Source: Mesorhizobium waimense (GTDB taxonomy: Bacteria; Pseudomonadota; Alphaproteobacteria; Rhizobiales; Rhizobiaceae). Taken from it: DNA of 39,340 nucleotides. The DNA is taken from the NCBI RefSeq assembly GCF_003601975.1, contig NZ_QZWZ01000053.1, positions 1-39,340 of the forward strand, given 5' to 3'. The notes beneath the pieces were generated by a model, which made no database searches, had not been told where the DNA came from, and was given only the letters and a program-made list of their open reading frames with translations. Positions 1 to 7,987 of the stretch are shown one piece after another. A program made the position numbers and the translations under genes. Numbering within the stretch: position 1 is the first letter of the stretch; every line of letters begins with the position of its first letter.

Positions 1-317
1 GTGACGGCCTCGACGAGCCGCGCGCCGATGCCCCGGTCCCAAAGGTCGGGGCGGATCGTCAACGGTCCGAAGAAGCCGACGCTGCCCCAGCGGGTTGCGA
101 AGTTGGAGCCCACCAGTTCACCGCCCAGCTCCGCGGCGAAGGCGGCGACGTAGGGCGCCTGCCAGCGGCCGCGTACGTAGTCGCGGTCGGACCAGAACGT
201 CTCTGGTTCGGGTGCTCCCAAGAAGGTGCCAAAGGCCAGCCGGAAAATTCTTTCGGCTTCCGGCAGATCGGTCTCGGCCAGCGCGCGGATGGCTACGCTC
301 GGTGCAGCCGTTCCCAT
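1..317 (-). CDS. GNAT-family N-acetyltransferase, 3' end cut off by the window edge
   Basis: About 105 N-terminal residues of a GNAT acetyltransferase are visible, beginning at an ATG preceded by a GGGAGGG ribosome site. The early segment IRALAETDLPEAERIFRLAF is the usual first strand and helix of the fold. Near the visible end, GPLTIRPDLWDRGIGARLVE matches the acetyl-CoA binding motif (R/Q-x-x-G-x-G/A, here DRGIGARL). The family moves an acetyl group from acetyl-CoA to an amine; the substrate cannot be read from this part. The rest of the gene lies beyond position 1. It is transcribed away from the DUF1059 gene, so it is probably not in an operon with anything in this window. Confidence 0.8.
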   Translation of the reverse strand, partial: MGTAAPSVAIRALAETDLPEAERIFRLAFGTFLGAPEPETFWSDRDYVRGRWQAPYVAAFAAELGGELVGSNFATRWGSVGFFGPLTIRPDLWDRGIGARLVEAV

Positions 318-663
318 ATCGCCCTCCCTGGTTCGCTAAGGTATGCAGCGCCCGATGCGCTGCCCAAGGGCGCTGCGATGGGCTGAATTCTACTCTTCTC
401 CAGAGGAATAGTCACGTCGCATGGGAGATGTCGGCCACCGGATCGGTCCTCTGGCGTTTGGTACCATCCGTCAGGCTTCTGCCACTAGCAAGGAAGTCAG
501 CCAATGCCGCTGAGCTTCCCAGATAGCTCTATTCGACCAGCGATTCTTCCAGCCGCCGTACTGCAACCCCTTGCGCCAAAACTGCTGCGGCTTGGAAAGG
601 TATATTGACAAAACTCGCGTCCACTCGCTTTCTTAAAGTGTTCTCTAATATACGGAGGCAGCG
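318..663. other. Intergenic stretch, no gene recognised
   Basis: About 350 bases between the divergently read acetyltransferase and the DUF1059 gene. Open frames here have no family resemblance and no good ribosome site. The last 60 bases before 664 are AT-rich relative to the surroundings and end in ACGGAGG, so they probably hold the promoter and ribosome site of the DUF1059 gene. Confidence 0.4.
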
Positions 664-852
664 ATGCCGTACACGTATCGGTGCAGGGACTATCCGGGGA
701 TGGAAGCGTGCCCGGCGAGCTTTACGGCAGAGAGCGCGTCAGAGGTAATGAAGCACGTCGAACTACACGCTGAAGTCGCCCACGGTGAAGACCCGAAACA
801 GTGGTCGCAAGGTGACCGGGAGCAAGTCCAAAACCTGATTGTCGCCAGCTAG
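664..852 (+). CDS. DUF1059-family small protein
   Basis: A 62-residue protein with the layout of DUF1059 (predicted small metal-binding proteins): an N-terminal YRCRDYPGMEACPASFTA segment with two cysteines, then EVMKHVELHAEVAHG with three histidines, and a short acidic helix. The biochemical role of the family is not established; metal binding is predicted from the Cys/His content. The start is supported by ACGGAGG eight bases upstream, and the length is normal for the family. The frame stays open for 29 sense codons after the TAG stop, to a TGA at about 940. That may be chance or the relic of a longer tail. It stands alone on its strand. Confidence 0.75.
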   Translation: MPYTYRCRDYPGMEACPASFTAESASEVMKHVELHAEVAHGEDPKQWSQGDREQVQNLIVAS

Positions 853-942
853 GTTGACGGGGATTTTGAGAAGGGCAAAGCCGACGGCGCGACAGCATCG
901 CTGGCTCTATTCAAGCACACGGTTGCGGCGCTCGGTTACTGA

Positions 943-2490
943 CTAGGGCGCGTATGCGGCCCGCTCCGGCAGGCCGGCCTTGCGGAGATTCTTGCGAAAA
1001 TGCTCAAAGTACGCGGCATCACCATAGGGTGCGAGCTTCGGATCGGTCCATTTTTCCAGCGTGGCGCCGGCATCGAGTTCGAGAGCGCGTTTCACCGATT
1101 TCTGGGCCCGCTGCTGGTTCCCGGCGGCAGCGAAGCTGGCGGCCTGATAGATGCGCATGATGGCGCTATCCAGCGAGCGCAGGCTGGCGAAGGTGGCGAT
1201 GGCTTTGTCGTATTGGCGGGCATCGAAATAGATCTGGCCCAGTTGGGAAGTGTACCATTCATAGTGAAACGGATTGAGGCGCATGGCCTTTCGTGCGTGC
1301 TCGATGCCCTCTTCCGCCCTGCCCGCATAGCTCAGGCAAAGAGCGTAGTCGGTCGTCACGTCGGCGTCGTTGGGATTGCATTCGAGGGCCTTCCGGAAGG
1401 CCTCAAGTGCCACGCCATGATTCAAAGTATACAAATGATAGTTGGCGAAAGCCCAATAGGACCAGGAATCGCCGTCGTCGCAGGCAATCGCCTTCACTGC
1501 CCATCGGCGGGCCAGTTCCATTGAAGCGTCATGGTCGTCGGCCCAGCCGCAACAGGCGTCGACCGTGTGACTCATTGACATTTTGCTATAGGCCTTGGCA
1601 AGTCTCGGATCACATTCGATTGCCCTAGTCAGATGCTCCCTGGCAAGGCTCTCTCCTTCCTTGCTGAAACGACAGGCATCAATAGCGCGCTGGAGATGGT
1701 CCAGGGCGACGAAACTCTCGAGTCCGGCGGACTTGCTTCGGTCACGCCAGGCCTTGCCGAGCCTGCCGCCATAGCCGGACGCAAGCGTGCCGATGATCGT
1801 CCCGGTGATTTCGTCCTGGACCGAGAAGATATCCGTCAGTTGCCGGTCATAGGTCTCGGTCCAAAGCTGCCGGCTCTCGGCTCCGTCGACAAGCTGGACC
1901 GAGACGCGGATGCGATCCCCAGCCTTCTGAACACTTCCCTCCAGAATGTAGCGGACCGAAAGTTCACGCGCGGCGTCAGCCGACGTCACCGGCCGTTTCC
2001 GGTAGGCTAGGGTCGAAAACCTGTCGATGACGAACAACTCGTGAAAGCGCCCGAGGCTGGCGACGATGTTGAGCGCCAATCCTTCGCAGAAAATATTCTG
2101 CGCCGCATCGCCGCTCATGTTGTCGAAGGGAAGAACGGCAATGGACGGTCTGATCGGCGGCGAAGCCTCGCCTTCAACAGGCGCGGCCGATAACGCCGCG
2201 ACTGGCCTCGGTCCCGCATATTTGTAGCCTCGGCCGTGCACCGTCATGATCATGCCGGCGTCGAGCGCCTTGCGCAGCGCCGAGATGTGGACCTGCAGCG
2301 TGTTCTCCTCCACCGCCAGGCCGGGCCAAACCGCGTCGAAGAGTTCGGTCTTGGCGATCACCGCGTCCGGCCTCTCCAGCAACGTGGCGAGGACGTCGAA
2401 GGATCGCGCCGAAAGTTCCATCGGTCCCTTAGGCCCCAGCAGCAGCCGTTCGGCGCGTTTCAGGCGATAGTTCCCAAACTCCAAGTCCAT
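943..2490 (-). CDS. Winged-helix transcriptional regulator with TolB-like and TPR domains
   Basis: A 515-residue one-component regulator. Residues 1-95 form an OmpR/PhoB-type winged helix (AKTELFDAVWPGLAVEENTL, then a GRGYKYAG wing). Residues about 115-250 are the TolB-N-like sensor module common in these proteins (SIAVLPFDNMSG, then ILEGSVQKAGDRIRVSVQLV). Residues about 270-500 are helical TPR-type repeats, for example LAKAYSKMSMSHTVDACCGW and PFHYEWYTSQLGQIYFDARQ. No membrane helix is visible between the DNA-binding and sensor parts, unlike CadC, so it is probably cytoplasmic. The ligand is unknown. It lies head to head with a 72-residue protein, and three phased TTCAG repeats sit in the 143-bp gap. 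It resembles the TPR regulator at 28.5-29.9 kb apart from the DNA-binding domain. Confidence 0.85.
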   Translation of the reverse strand: MDLEFGNYRLKRAERLLLGPKGPMELSARSFDVLATLLERPDAVIAKTELFDAVWPGLAVEENTLQVHISALRKALDAGMIMTVHGRGYKYAGPRPVAALSAAPVEGEASPPIRPSIAVLPFDNMSGDAAQNIFCEGLALNIVASLGRFHELFVIDRFSTLAYRKRPVTSADAARELSVRYILEGSVQKAGDRIRVSVQLVDGAESRQLWTETYDRQLTDIFSVQDEITGTIIGTLASGYGGRLGKAWRDRSKSAGLESFVALDHLQRAIDACRFSKEGESLAREHLTRAIECDPRLAKAYSKMSMSHTVDACCGWADDHDASMELARRWAVKAIACDDGDSWSYWAFANYHLYTLNHGVALEAFRKALECNPNDADVTTDYALCLSYAGRAEEGIEHARKAMRLNPFHYEWYTSQLGQIYFDARQYDKAIATFASLRSLDSAIMRIYQAASFAAAGNQQRAQKSVKRALELDAGATLEKWTDPKLAPYGDAAYFEHFRKNLRKAGLPERAAYAP

Positions 2491-2549
2491 TTTGCCAAGA
2501 ACCCGGTCCCTCGGGGGCAGGATACCCCAAGACGGTCCCGAAGGCGAAC

Positions 2550-2574
2550 TTCAGTGCTGTTCAGGACTCTTCAG
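2550..2574. promoter_or_regulatory. Three TTCAG direct repeats at exact 10-bp spacing, candidate operator
   Basis: TTCAG occurs at 2550, 2560 and 2570, each followed by five other bases. Tandem direct repeats of about one helical turn are how OmpR/PhoB-type winged helices bind DNA. The site lies between the divergent winged-helix regulator and the 72-residue gene, 60-84 bases upstream of the latter's start. That this regulator binds here is inference from position and spacing. Confidence 0.4.
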
Positions 2575-2633
2575 GTTCTGGCCAAGGACCTGAGTGAGAA
2601 GCGGTGTCACTCTCGCCGTCACAGGAGGACACC

Positions 2634-2852
2634 ATGGCTGACATCTCCACCTCCGCCCCGACTACCGTCCCACGCCTTGGCCCGTCACGGCTAAGCTTTC
2701 CGAGGCTTACAGTTGGCGCATCGCTCGACGCCATATCCGGTTTGATAGGCGATGCGTTTAGTATGGCCTACGTGGACCCCTACACCAGTCTCCGTCGCCA
2801 GCCGCAGGTCGTCCCGGACGATGATCTCGAAGGTCGGGATCCCACTTGGTGA
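2634..2852 (+). CDS. Small uncharacterised protein ending in GRDPTW
   Basis: A 72-residue protein whose ATG follows AGGAGG at ideal distance, which decides this start over the upstream in-frame one at 2604. The N-terminal third is rich in Ser, Thr and Pro. The middle (FPRLTVGASLDAISGLIGDA) could form one amphipathic helix, and the C terminus is acidic and ends in LEGRDPTW. I have the impression that short proteins with a GRDP-x-W end recur in rhizobia beside TPR regulators, but I cannot name a family or function. Its head-to-head position and the phased repeats upstream suggest it is a target of the winged-helix regulator. Confidence 0.6.
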   Translation: MADISTSAPTTVPRLGPSRLSFPRLTVGASLDAISGLIGDAFSMAYVDPYTSLRRQPQVVPDDDLEGRDPTW

Positions 2853-2864
2853 GTTGCTCACAAT

Positions 2865-3350
2865 TCATCCATGGAGATGGCCGCGTGGGTTCGGATGATC
2901 GTGCTCCGCTTCGCCGCTTGAAAAGCGGACATTTGCCGCCGCCAGGGCCGGCATGTGTTCAAACATCTCGCTCTCAAAAGACGCTGCGATCTTGTTCGCT
3001 TGGGAGAGCGGCTGGTCTTGATCGACGCTGATGGCAACGTCCGCGTGCAGCTTGTGTCCAATCCACCGTGCCTTGGCATCGATGATTTTGATGCCGGGAA
3101 TATGTTCTGCCGCGTGATGGATGTCATCGATCACCCCGGGCTCGACCCCATCGAGCATGCGGGTCACGACTGAGCGCGCTGACTGCCAGACGATCCCGAA
3201 GATCGCGATCGTGATGAGCAGTCCCACGATCGGATCGGCAAGCGGAAAGCCGAGCCAGACGCCAAGTGCCCCGATGACCACGGCAAGGCTGGTAAGACCG
3301 TCAGTGCGGGCGTGGTAGCCATCGGCAATGAGCGCGGCGCCCTTCCCCGA
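2865..3350 (-). pseudogene. C-terminal half of a cation diffusion facilitator (metal efflux), N-terminus deleted
   Basis: From about 3350 the minus strand reads ALIADGYHARTDGLTSLAVV and on through ADPIVGLLITIAIFGIVW, which are transmembrane helices 5 and 6 of a CDF efflux protein, with the metal-site HxxxD in YHARTD. The cytoplasmic domain follows (DGVEPGVIDDIHHAAEHIPG, HKLHADVAISVD) and a His-rich tail ends in HDHPNPRGHLHG. About 150 residues remain of a usual 300-330; helices 1-4 are gone and no proper start exists in frame. Directly upstream, in another frame, is the N-terminus of an RcnR/DmeR-like repressor, so one deletion appears to have joined the two genes. CDF proteins export Zn, Co, Ni or Fe in exchange for protons. 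This remnant should be inactive. Confidence 0.75.
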
Positions 3351-3429
3351 ACATGGACAGCACAGCAGCCAGATGGCCGTGTGCTCGTTTCAGGCGCGTG
3401 ATGATTTCCGGGTGCGACGTGTGTTTCAT
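3298..3429 (-). pseudogene. N-terminal 31 residues of an RcnR/DmeR-type metal-sensing repressor, truncated by deletion
   Basis: Reading from the ATG at 3429 gives KHTSHPEIITRLKRAHGHLA and then VLSMFGEGR, the opening helix of the FrmR/RcnR/CsoR repressor family (DUF156), closest in wording to rhizobial DmeR. After the Arg at residue 31 the frame runs into CDF sequence out of frame and stops at 3298 after 43 residues. The metal-binding Cys and C-terminal His residues are lost. These all-helical tetramers repress a neighbouring metal exporter until Ni, Co or Cu binds. The AGGAGG ribosome site lies inside the operator just upstream. A functional product is very unlikely. The gene lacks about two thirds of the usual 90 residues. 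Confidence 0.72.
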
Positions 3430-3430
3430 T

Positions 3431-3458
3431 TATATCCTATCCTCCTGGATAGGATATA
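3431..3458. promoter_or_regulatory. Perfect 12-bp inverted repeat, RcnR/DmeR-type operator
   Basis: TATATCCTATCC, four bases TCCT, then GGATAGGATATA: every base of the 12-bp arms pairs. AT-rich outer arms around a central G/C tract are the known form of operators for the RcnR/DmeR repressors. On the minus strand its centre also supplies the AGGAGG ribosome site of the truncated repressor. The site survives although both genes it would have served are broken. Confidence 0.7.
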
Positions 3459-3514
3459 AAACAATGACAAACTTGAACAGGGTTCGCCGCACGTTTGCCG
3501 CCAAAAACCGAGCC

Positions 3515-5719
3515 TCACGTTGGGCCCCTCCAGCGCAACAACCTCATGGCGTTCGCCGTGACCAGAACCGTCGCTCCGGTATCGGCCAGGATGGCAGGCC
3601 ACAGGCCGGTAATGCCGACCACGGTCGTCACCAGAAACACCGCCTTCAATCCTAGCGCGATGGTGATGTTCTGCTTGATGTTGGCCATGGTGGCTTGTGA
3701 CAGCCTGATCATCGCCGCGACATCGCCGACCCGGCCGTGCAGCACCGCCGCATCGGCGGTTTCCAGGGCGACATCGGTGCCGCCGCCCATGGCGATGCCG
3801 ATATCGGCGGCGGCGAGCGCCGGCGCGTCATTGATGCCGTCGCCAACCTTGGCGACCTTTAGCCCCTGCCCTTTCAACTCGCCGACGATACGTTGCTTGT
3901 CTTCCGGCAGCAGTTCTGCCTGCACGTCAATGCCAAGCTGCTTGCCGATGGCCAGCGCCGTGCGCTTGTTGTCGCCAGTAAGCATGACCGTCTTGATGCC
4001 TGCATCGGCCAAAGCTCTGCGTGCGACCTGGGCGTCCGGCCGAGGCTCGTCGCGCATGGCGATGAAACCGGCCAGCACATCATTGACCAGCAGGACCGAC
4101 ACTGATTTGCCTTCGTCGTTGAGTGCGGCGATCCGTGCCGCCTGGTCGGCCGGCAGCGAGACACTTTCACTGGCGGCGTTCGGAGAACCCAGAAACACGC
4201 TCTTGCCGCCGACGCGGCCGACGACGCCCTTGCCGCCAAGCGCCTTTGCCTCCGCCGCCGGCGGCACCGGCACACGATCGGCTTTCGCCCGTTCCAGGAT
4301 GGCCTGGGCCAGCGGATGGCTCGACCCGGTCTCAAGCGCTGCGGCCAGCGACATCACCTCCCTTTCGCCGACGCCGACCGCCACGACATCCGTCACCTTC
4401 GGCTTGCCTTCGGTCAGCGTGCCGGTCTTGTCGAGCGCCACGGCTGTGATCTTGCCGAGCCCCTCCAGGACCGCGCCGCCTTTCATCAGCAGGCCACGCC
4501 GGGCTCCGGCCGAGAGCGAGGCCGCGATTGCCGCTGGCACCGAAATGACCAGCGCGCAGGGGCAGCCGATCAGCAGCAAGGCCAGCCCCTTGTAGATCCA
4601 TTCGCTCCAGTTGCCGCCAAGAAAGAACGGCGGAACGACGGCCACCAGCAACGCAATGGCCACGACACCGGGCATATACCAGCGCGAGAAACGGTCGATG
4701 AAGCGCTCGGTCGGCGCTTTACTTTCCTGTGCTTCTTCAACCAGCCTGACGATGCGGGCGATGGTGTTGTCGGCGGCTGCCGCCGTCATCTTCACGCGCA
4801 GCACGCCATCGCCATTGATCGTTCCGGCGAAGACCGTGTCGCCGGTCGTCTTGCGCACCGGAACGCTTTCGCCCGACACCGGGGATTCATCGATGGCGCT
4901 GTCCCCTTCGGCGATATCGCCATCGGCCGGGATACGGTCGCCTGGTCGAACCAGGATCGTCGCTCCCACGGCCAGCCTATCGGCCGACACCTCGCGGGTA
5001 GAGCCATTCTCTTCGATGAGAGCGGTCTTGGGGACGAGCGTGGTCAGCGCCTGGATGCTCGACCGCGCCTTGCCGGCGGCCACGCCTTCCAGCAGTTCAC
5101 CGACGAGGAACAGAAAGACCACCGTCGCCGCTTCCTCGCCGGCGCCGATGATGACGGCGCCTACCGCAGCCACGGCCATCAGCATTTCGATGGTGAACGG
5201 AATGCCGGCGAGCGCCGCCATGATCGCCCGCCGCGCGATCGGCACCAAGCCGATCAGCATGGCGGCGACGAAAGCCCATGGTCCGGTCGCAGGAAAAGCG
5301 GTGTGAAACGCAAAAGCCGCGATCAGCGCGGCGCCGCTGGCAATGGTAAGGCGACCCTTGGCGCTCTTCCACCACGGCCGCGAGGTCGGCGTGTGATCGT
5401 GGCTCTGCAGTCCGGCCGCCGCCTCGCCATGCTCGTGTCTTTCTTGGCCGGTACGATCGTGGCTGTGTTCGGGCCCCGGCCGCGCCGTGTCTGCTCGGGT
5501 CAGCGGCGCGACCGTATAGCCGATATCGATGACTTTTTTCTCGATCGCGGCAAGATCGCTCTCCGGCGCGTGATGCACCGTCATGGTGCCGGCTGCGACC
5601 GAAACGCTTACATCTTCTACGCCGGGCATCCGCCGCACGGTGCTGCCGATCTTGCTGGCGCAACTGGCGCAATCCATGCCTTCGACACGATAACGGACCT
5701 GATTGGCGACTGAGGTCAC
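3515..5719 (-). CDS. Zn/Cd/Pb-translocating P1B-type ATPase
   Basis: A 734-residue heavy-metal exporter of the inner membrane. An HMA domain with GMDCASC (residues 14-20) is followed by a His-rich linker (about 84-109). The core has the CPC metal site in a transmembrane helix (386-388), the phosphorylated Asp in DKTGTLT (430-436), the SSHP nucleotide motif (466-469) and GDGINDAPA (626-634). Helix 7 carries GLKAVF and helix 8 DTGAT, a Lys and an Asp 21 residues apart as in ZntA, which points to the Zn/Cd/Pb subtype. I chose the GTG start because AAGGAG lies seven bases upstream; a TTG 13 codons earlier is possible. It lies just upstream, on the same strand, of the broken repressor/CDF pair, so this was a metal-resistance locus. 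No MerR- or ArsR-type regulator is adjacent. Confidence 0.92.
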   Translation of the reverse strand: MTSVANQVRYRVEGMDCASCASKIGSTVRRMPGVEDVSVSVAAGTMTVHHAPESDLAAIEKKVIDIGYTVAPLTRADTARPGPEHSHDRTGQERHEHGEAAAGLQSHDHTPTSRPWWKSAKGRLTIASGAALIAAFAFHTAFPATGPWAFVAAMLIGLVPIARRAIMAALAGIPFTIEMLMAVAAVGAVIIGAGEEAATVVFLFLVGELLEGVAAGKARSSIQALTTLVPKTALIEENGSTREVSADRLAVGATILVRPGDRIPADGDIAEGDSAIDESPVSGESVPVRKTTGDTVFAGTINGDGVLRVKMTAAAADNTIARIVRLVEEAQESKAPTERFIDRFSRWYMPGVVAIALLVAVVPPFFLGGNWSEWIYKGLALLLIGCPCALVISVPAAIAASLSAGARRGLLMKGGAVLEGLGKITAVALDKTGTLTEGKPKVTDVVAVGVGEREVMSLAAALETGSSHPLAQAILERAKADRVPVPPAAEAKALGGKGVVGRVGGKSVFLGSPNAASESVSLPADQAARIAALNDEGKSVSVLLVNDVLAGFIAMRDEPRPDAQVARRALADAGIKTVMLTGDNKRTALAIGKQLGIDVQAELLPEDKQRIVGELKGQGLKVAKVGDGINDAPALAAADIGIAMGGGTDVALETADAAVLHGRVGDVAAMIRLSQATMANIKQNITIALGLKAVFLVTTVVGITGLWPAILADTGATVLVTANAMRLLRWRGPT

Positions 5720-5803
5720 TTTCTCGCTCCTTGAAGTCTCGGAACGGATGGCAGGCAAGTCGAAGTCCGCAACACGAAGGCGCCAACGCTCGCTGAACTC
5801 AAA

Positions 5804-6046
5804 ATGCTGATTGCCAAGAGGGAGCTCATCCTTCCGGCGAAGTTGGAAACTGTCGCTCGCGTGATGTTTGCAGAGCCGGACTACGTTGCCTTCGAAAATT
5901 CTGCCTCGATCGCTCGCCGGTGCAACGTGTCAACGACAACCTTATCTCGCCTCGCTCCGCGCCTTGGCTTCAGGTCTTTTAAAGAAATGCAGAACTGCTT
6001 CCGAAATCACATCCTTGATCGAAAGGCCCAGCGCAAGCCGAGCTGA
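5804..6046 (+). pseudogene. RpiR-family regulator, DNA-binding domain only
   Basis: Eighty residues equal to the N-terminal HTH_6 domain of MurR/RpiR regulators: AELKMLIAKRELILPAKLET, EPDYVAFENSASIARRCNVS (with the helix-turn-helix) and LGFRSFKEMQNCFRNHI. The domain is complete, but the frame stops right after it. The SIS sugar-phosphate sensor domain (about 180 residues) is absent and does not resume downstream in any frame. Homology extends upstream of this ATG (TLAELK is in frame), and no convincing start or ribosome site is seen, so the 5' end may be damaged too. Its position beside the DhaK/Tct operon suggests that it once regulated sugar genes there. A short DNA-binding peptide could still be made. 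Confidence 0.6.
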
Positions 6047-6152
6047 TAACTCGGCTACATCGATCACTGAGAAGTCAGATCCGCGCCTTGAGTAAGCCCG
6101 CGGCCCAAAGTTCAGCTTTCCAGCCCGGCGTTCCCATGGGCTGACTTTCCGC

Positions 6153-6236
6153 TTACGGCCCACAAACGCGACGGATCAAGCGGCCTTCGGAAGGACGGCC
6201 GTACCCCACCTTCACGAGCAGTCCGTCGCCTCGGTG
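6153..6236 (-). pseudogene. Fragment of the AbiEi-like repeat (tail only)
   Basis: The minus strand reads GLLVKVGYGRPSEGRLIRRV and stops. GLLVKVGYGR is the C-terminal wing of the AbiEi-like proteins at 17.0 and 34.5 kb. The PSEGRL tail matches the fragment at 34.3 kb, so these two share one variant of the element. It lies directly beside the stop codon of the DhaK-DhaL gene. Confidence 0.5.
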
Positions 6237-6253
6237 ACCCGCGCCCGGTGTCG

Positions 6254-7987
6254 TCAAATCTGCACTCCCCTTGGTCCGAAAGCGCCCTGCAGAAACGCCG
6301 CAGCGGTTCGTGCGCACATGGCCAGTGACACCGCACCTGCATCGGGGTGGCCGATGCTCCGTTCCGCCAGCGGCCGTGCGCGACCGAGCTTCGGGGCGAG
6401 CGACGATGTCGCATCAGCTGCCAGCGTCGCCGCGTTGGCAGCATCGCCCCAGGCATCCGCCAACGACTTTCCGGATGCGACCCTATGTTCCAGAGTCTCT
6501 ACGAACGGCACGAGGGCGTCGACCAAAGTCTTGTCACCGATGTTCGCACCTCCTAACCGCGTCACGCCGTTTAGCGCGAGCCGCGCTCCTAGGACGACCG
6601 CCTCTGTCGTCACAGCTTCATCGTCACTGAAGCTGCTACTCCACGACCGGAGCAGCAAGCCCCAGAGCGCCCCGGACGTGCCCCCTGCCCTGTCGGCCCA
6701 GCCATCGCCGGCCGCGGCGAGTATACTCGCCGCGCCGGCACCGGCTGTCGCCGCGGCCCAAGCGGCGGCGGCCGCTGCGGCCGACCCGCGGCTCATGCCT
6801 TGCCCATGATCCCCGTCGCCGGCTACGGCGTCGATACGGCCGAGTTGCTCCTCGGCGGCGTTCAGCATCGCAGAGACCCTCTGCATCATTTTGGCGATAC
6901 AGGCGCCGCTCGCCTTGGACGCTTCGGAAGCCGAGCCGTAAATCGGTTGTCCTTCTGCACCATTTAGGACGTCCGTGGCCGGTTTAACGGCGATCACCGC
7001 CCCTTTGCGCAGGACGGGCGCATCGCTCGGCGCGCGCCAATAGATCTCCAATTCGTCATCGAGCCACAACAAAGTCAGCGAACACCCCTGCATGTCCAAG
7101 CTGGTGACAAATTCGCCGGCTTCGGGTTCGACCGCCTCGAGCCCTTCTGTCTTGAGCTCCGAAGCAATTGCCTGCCACAGCACGAAGAGTTCCTCGTATT
7201 TCGTCGAGCCGAGGCCATTGAGCAGGGCGGCCACCCTGTTCGCTCCGGCCGGACGCTCGGAGACGAGTGTGCCGACGAGAAGTTTTGCGAGATCGGAAGC
7301 TGACGTTATGTCTTCCTCGCGAATTCCGGGTTCACCGTGGATGCCCAGACCCAACGCCATCTTTCCGCCAGGAACGGCAAACAGCGGAGTAGCTGCGCCC
7401 GGTAGCGTGCATCCTTTGTAGGCCACACCGAAAGACACCGTGCGGTCGTTGGCGTGGCGGGCGATGCGCTCGACCTCGTTGATCGGCAGGCCCGCTTCGG
7501 CGGCGGCGCCCGCTATCTTGAACACAATGACGGTGCCGGCAATGCCGCGCCGCCTGGCAGCGGCATTCACGGGCGAACTGGCGATGTCGTCCGTCACCGG
7601 CAGGATCCGGACGTCAATGCCTTCTGCTTGCAATCGCTCCGCCGCCACGCCGAAATTCAGGACGTCGCCGGCGTAATTGCCGAAGCCGAGCAGAATTCCA
7701 CCGCCTTGGTCTGCATGCCGGCATACGCGCGCTACGGCGGCAGTCGACGGCGAGGCGAACACATCGCCGGCGACCGCAGCATCTGCCAAGCCTGGGCCAA
7801 CGTAACCCGCGAACGCGGGATAGTGCCCCGAGCCGCCTCCGACAACGAGGGAGACCTTGCCTTTCGGCACTTCGGTCGAACGCACCACCCCGCCCTTGAC
7901 CAAGCGAACATGCCGGCCGTGGATCGCACAAAAGCCTGCCAGAGCTGCCGAAGCGAAATCTTCTGGAGCGTCGTAAATTGTGGTCAT
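6254..7987 (-). CDS. DhaK-DhaL fused dihydroxyacetone/erythrulose-type kinase
   Basis: A 577-residue ATP-dependent sugar kinase of the single-chain DhaKL type. The DhaK half (1-330) has the GGGSGH loop at 50-55 and the catalytic His at 217 in GIHGEPG, which binds the keto group of the substrate covalently. The DhaL half (about 360-577) has the Mg-ATP motif DAVAGDGDHG (386-395). Relatives phosphorylate dihydroxyacetone, and close groups in other bacteria act on erythrulose. The start overlaps the upstream isomerase gene by ATGA, so translation is coupled. As last gene of the operon with a Tct transporter and PdxA2-like dehydrogenase, it may phosphorylate a C3 or C4 ketose in sugar-acid breakdown. 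The exact substrate is not readable. Confidence 0.88.
   Translation of the reverse strand: MTTIYDAPEDFASAALAGFCAIHGRHVRLVKGGVVRSTEVPKGKVSLVVGGGSGHYPAFAGYVGPGLADAAVAGDVFASPSTAAVARVCRHADQGGGILLGFGNYAGDVLNFGVAAERLQAEGIDVRILPVTDDIASSPVNAAARRRGIAGTVIVFKIAGAAAEAGLPINEVERIARHANDRTVSFGVAYKGCTLPGAATPLFAVPGGKMALGLGIHGEPGIREEDITSASDLAKLLVGTLVSERPAGANRVAALLNGLGSTKYEELFVLWQAIASELKTEGLEAVEPEAGEFVTSLDMQGCSLTLLWLDDELEIYWRAPSDAPVLRKGAVIAVKPATDVLNGAEGQPIYGSASEASKASGACIAKMMQRVSAMLNAAEEQLGRIDAVAGDGDHGQGMSRGSAAAAAAAWAAATAGAGAASILAAAGDGWADRAGGTSGALWGLLLRSWSSSFSDDEAVTTEAVVLGARLALNGVTRLGGANIGDKTLVDALVPFVETLEHRVASGKSLADAWGDAANAATLAADATSSLAPKLGRARPLAERSIGHPDAGAVSLAMCARTAAAFLQGAFGPRGVQI

Noticed and set aside
853..942. 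Stop-codon readthrough extension of the DUF1059 protein
   Set aside because: The 29 open codons after TAG may be chance. DUF1059 proteins are normally about 60 residues, and no readthrough signal is visible.
3495..5713. Long plus-strand open frames across the P-type ATPase
   Set aside because: They are antisense readings at high GC with Ser/Ala/Pro- or Arg-rich products and no family resemblance.
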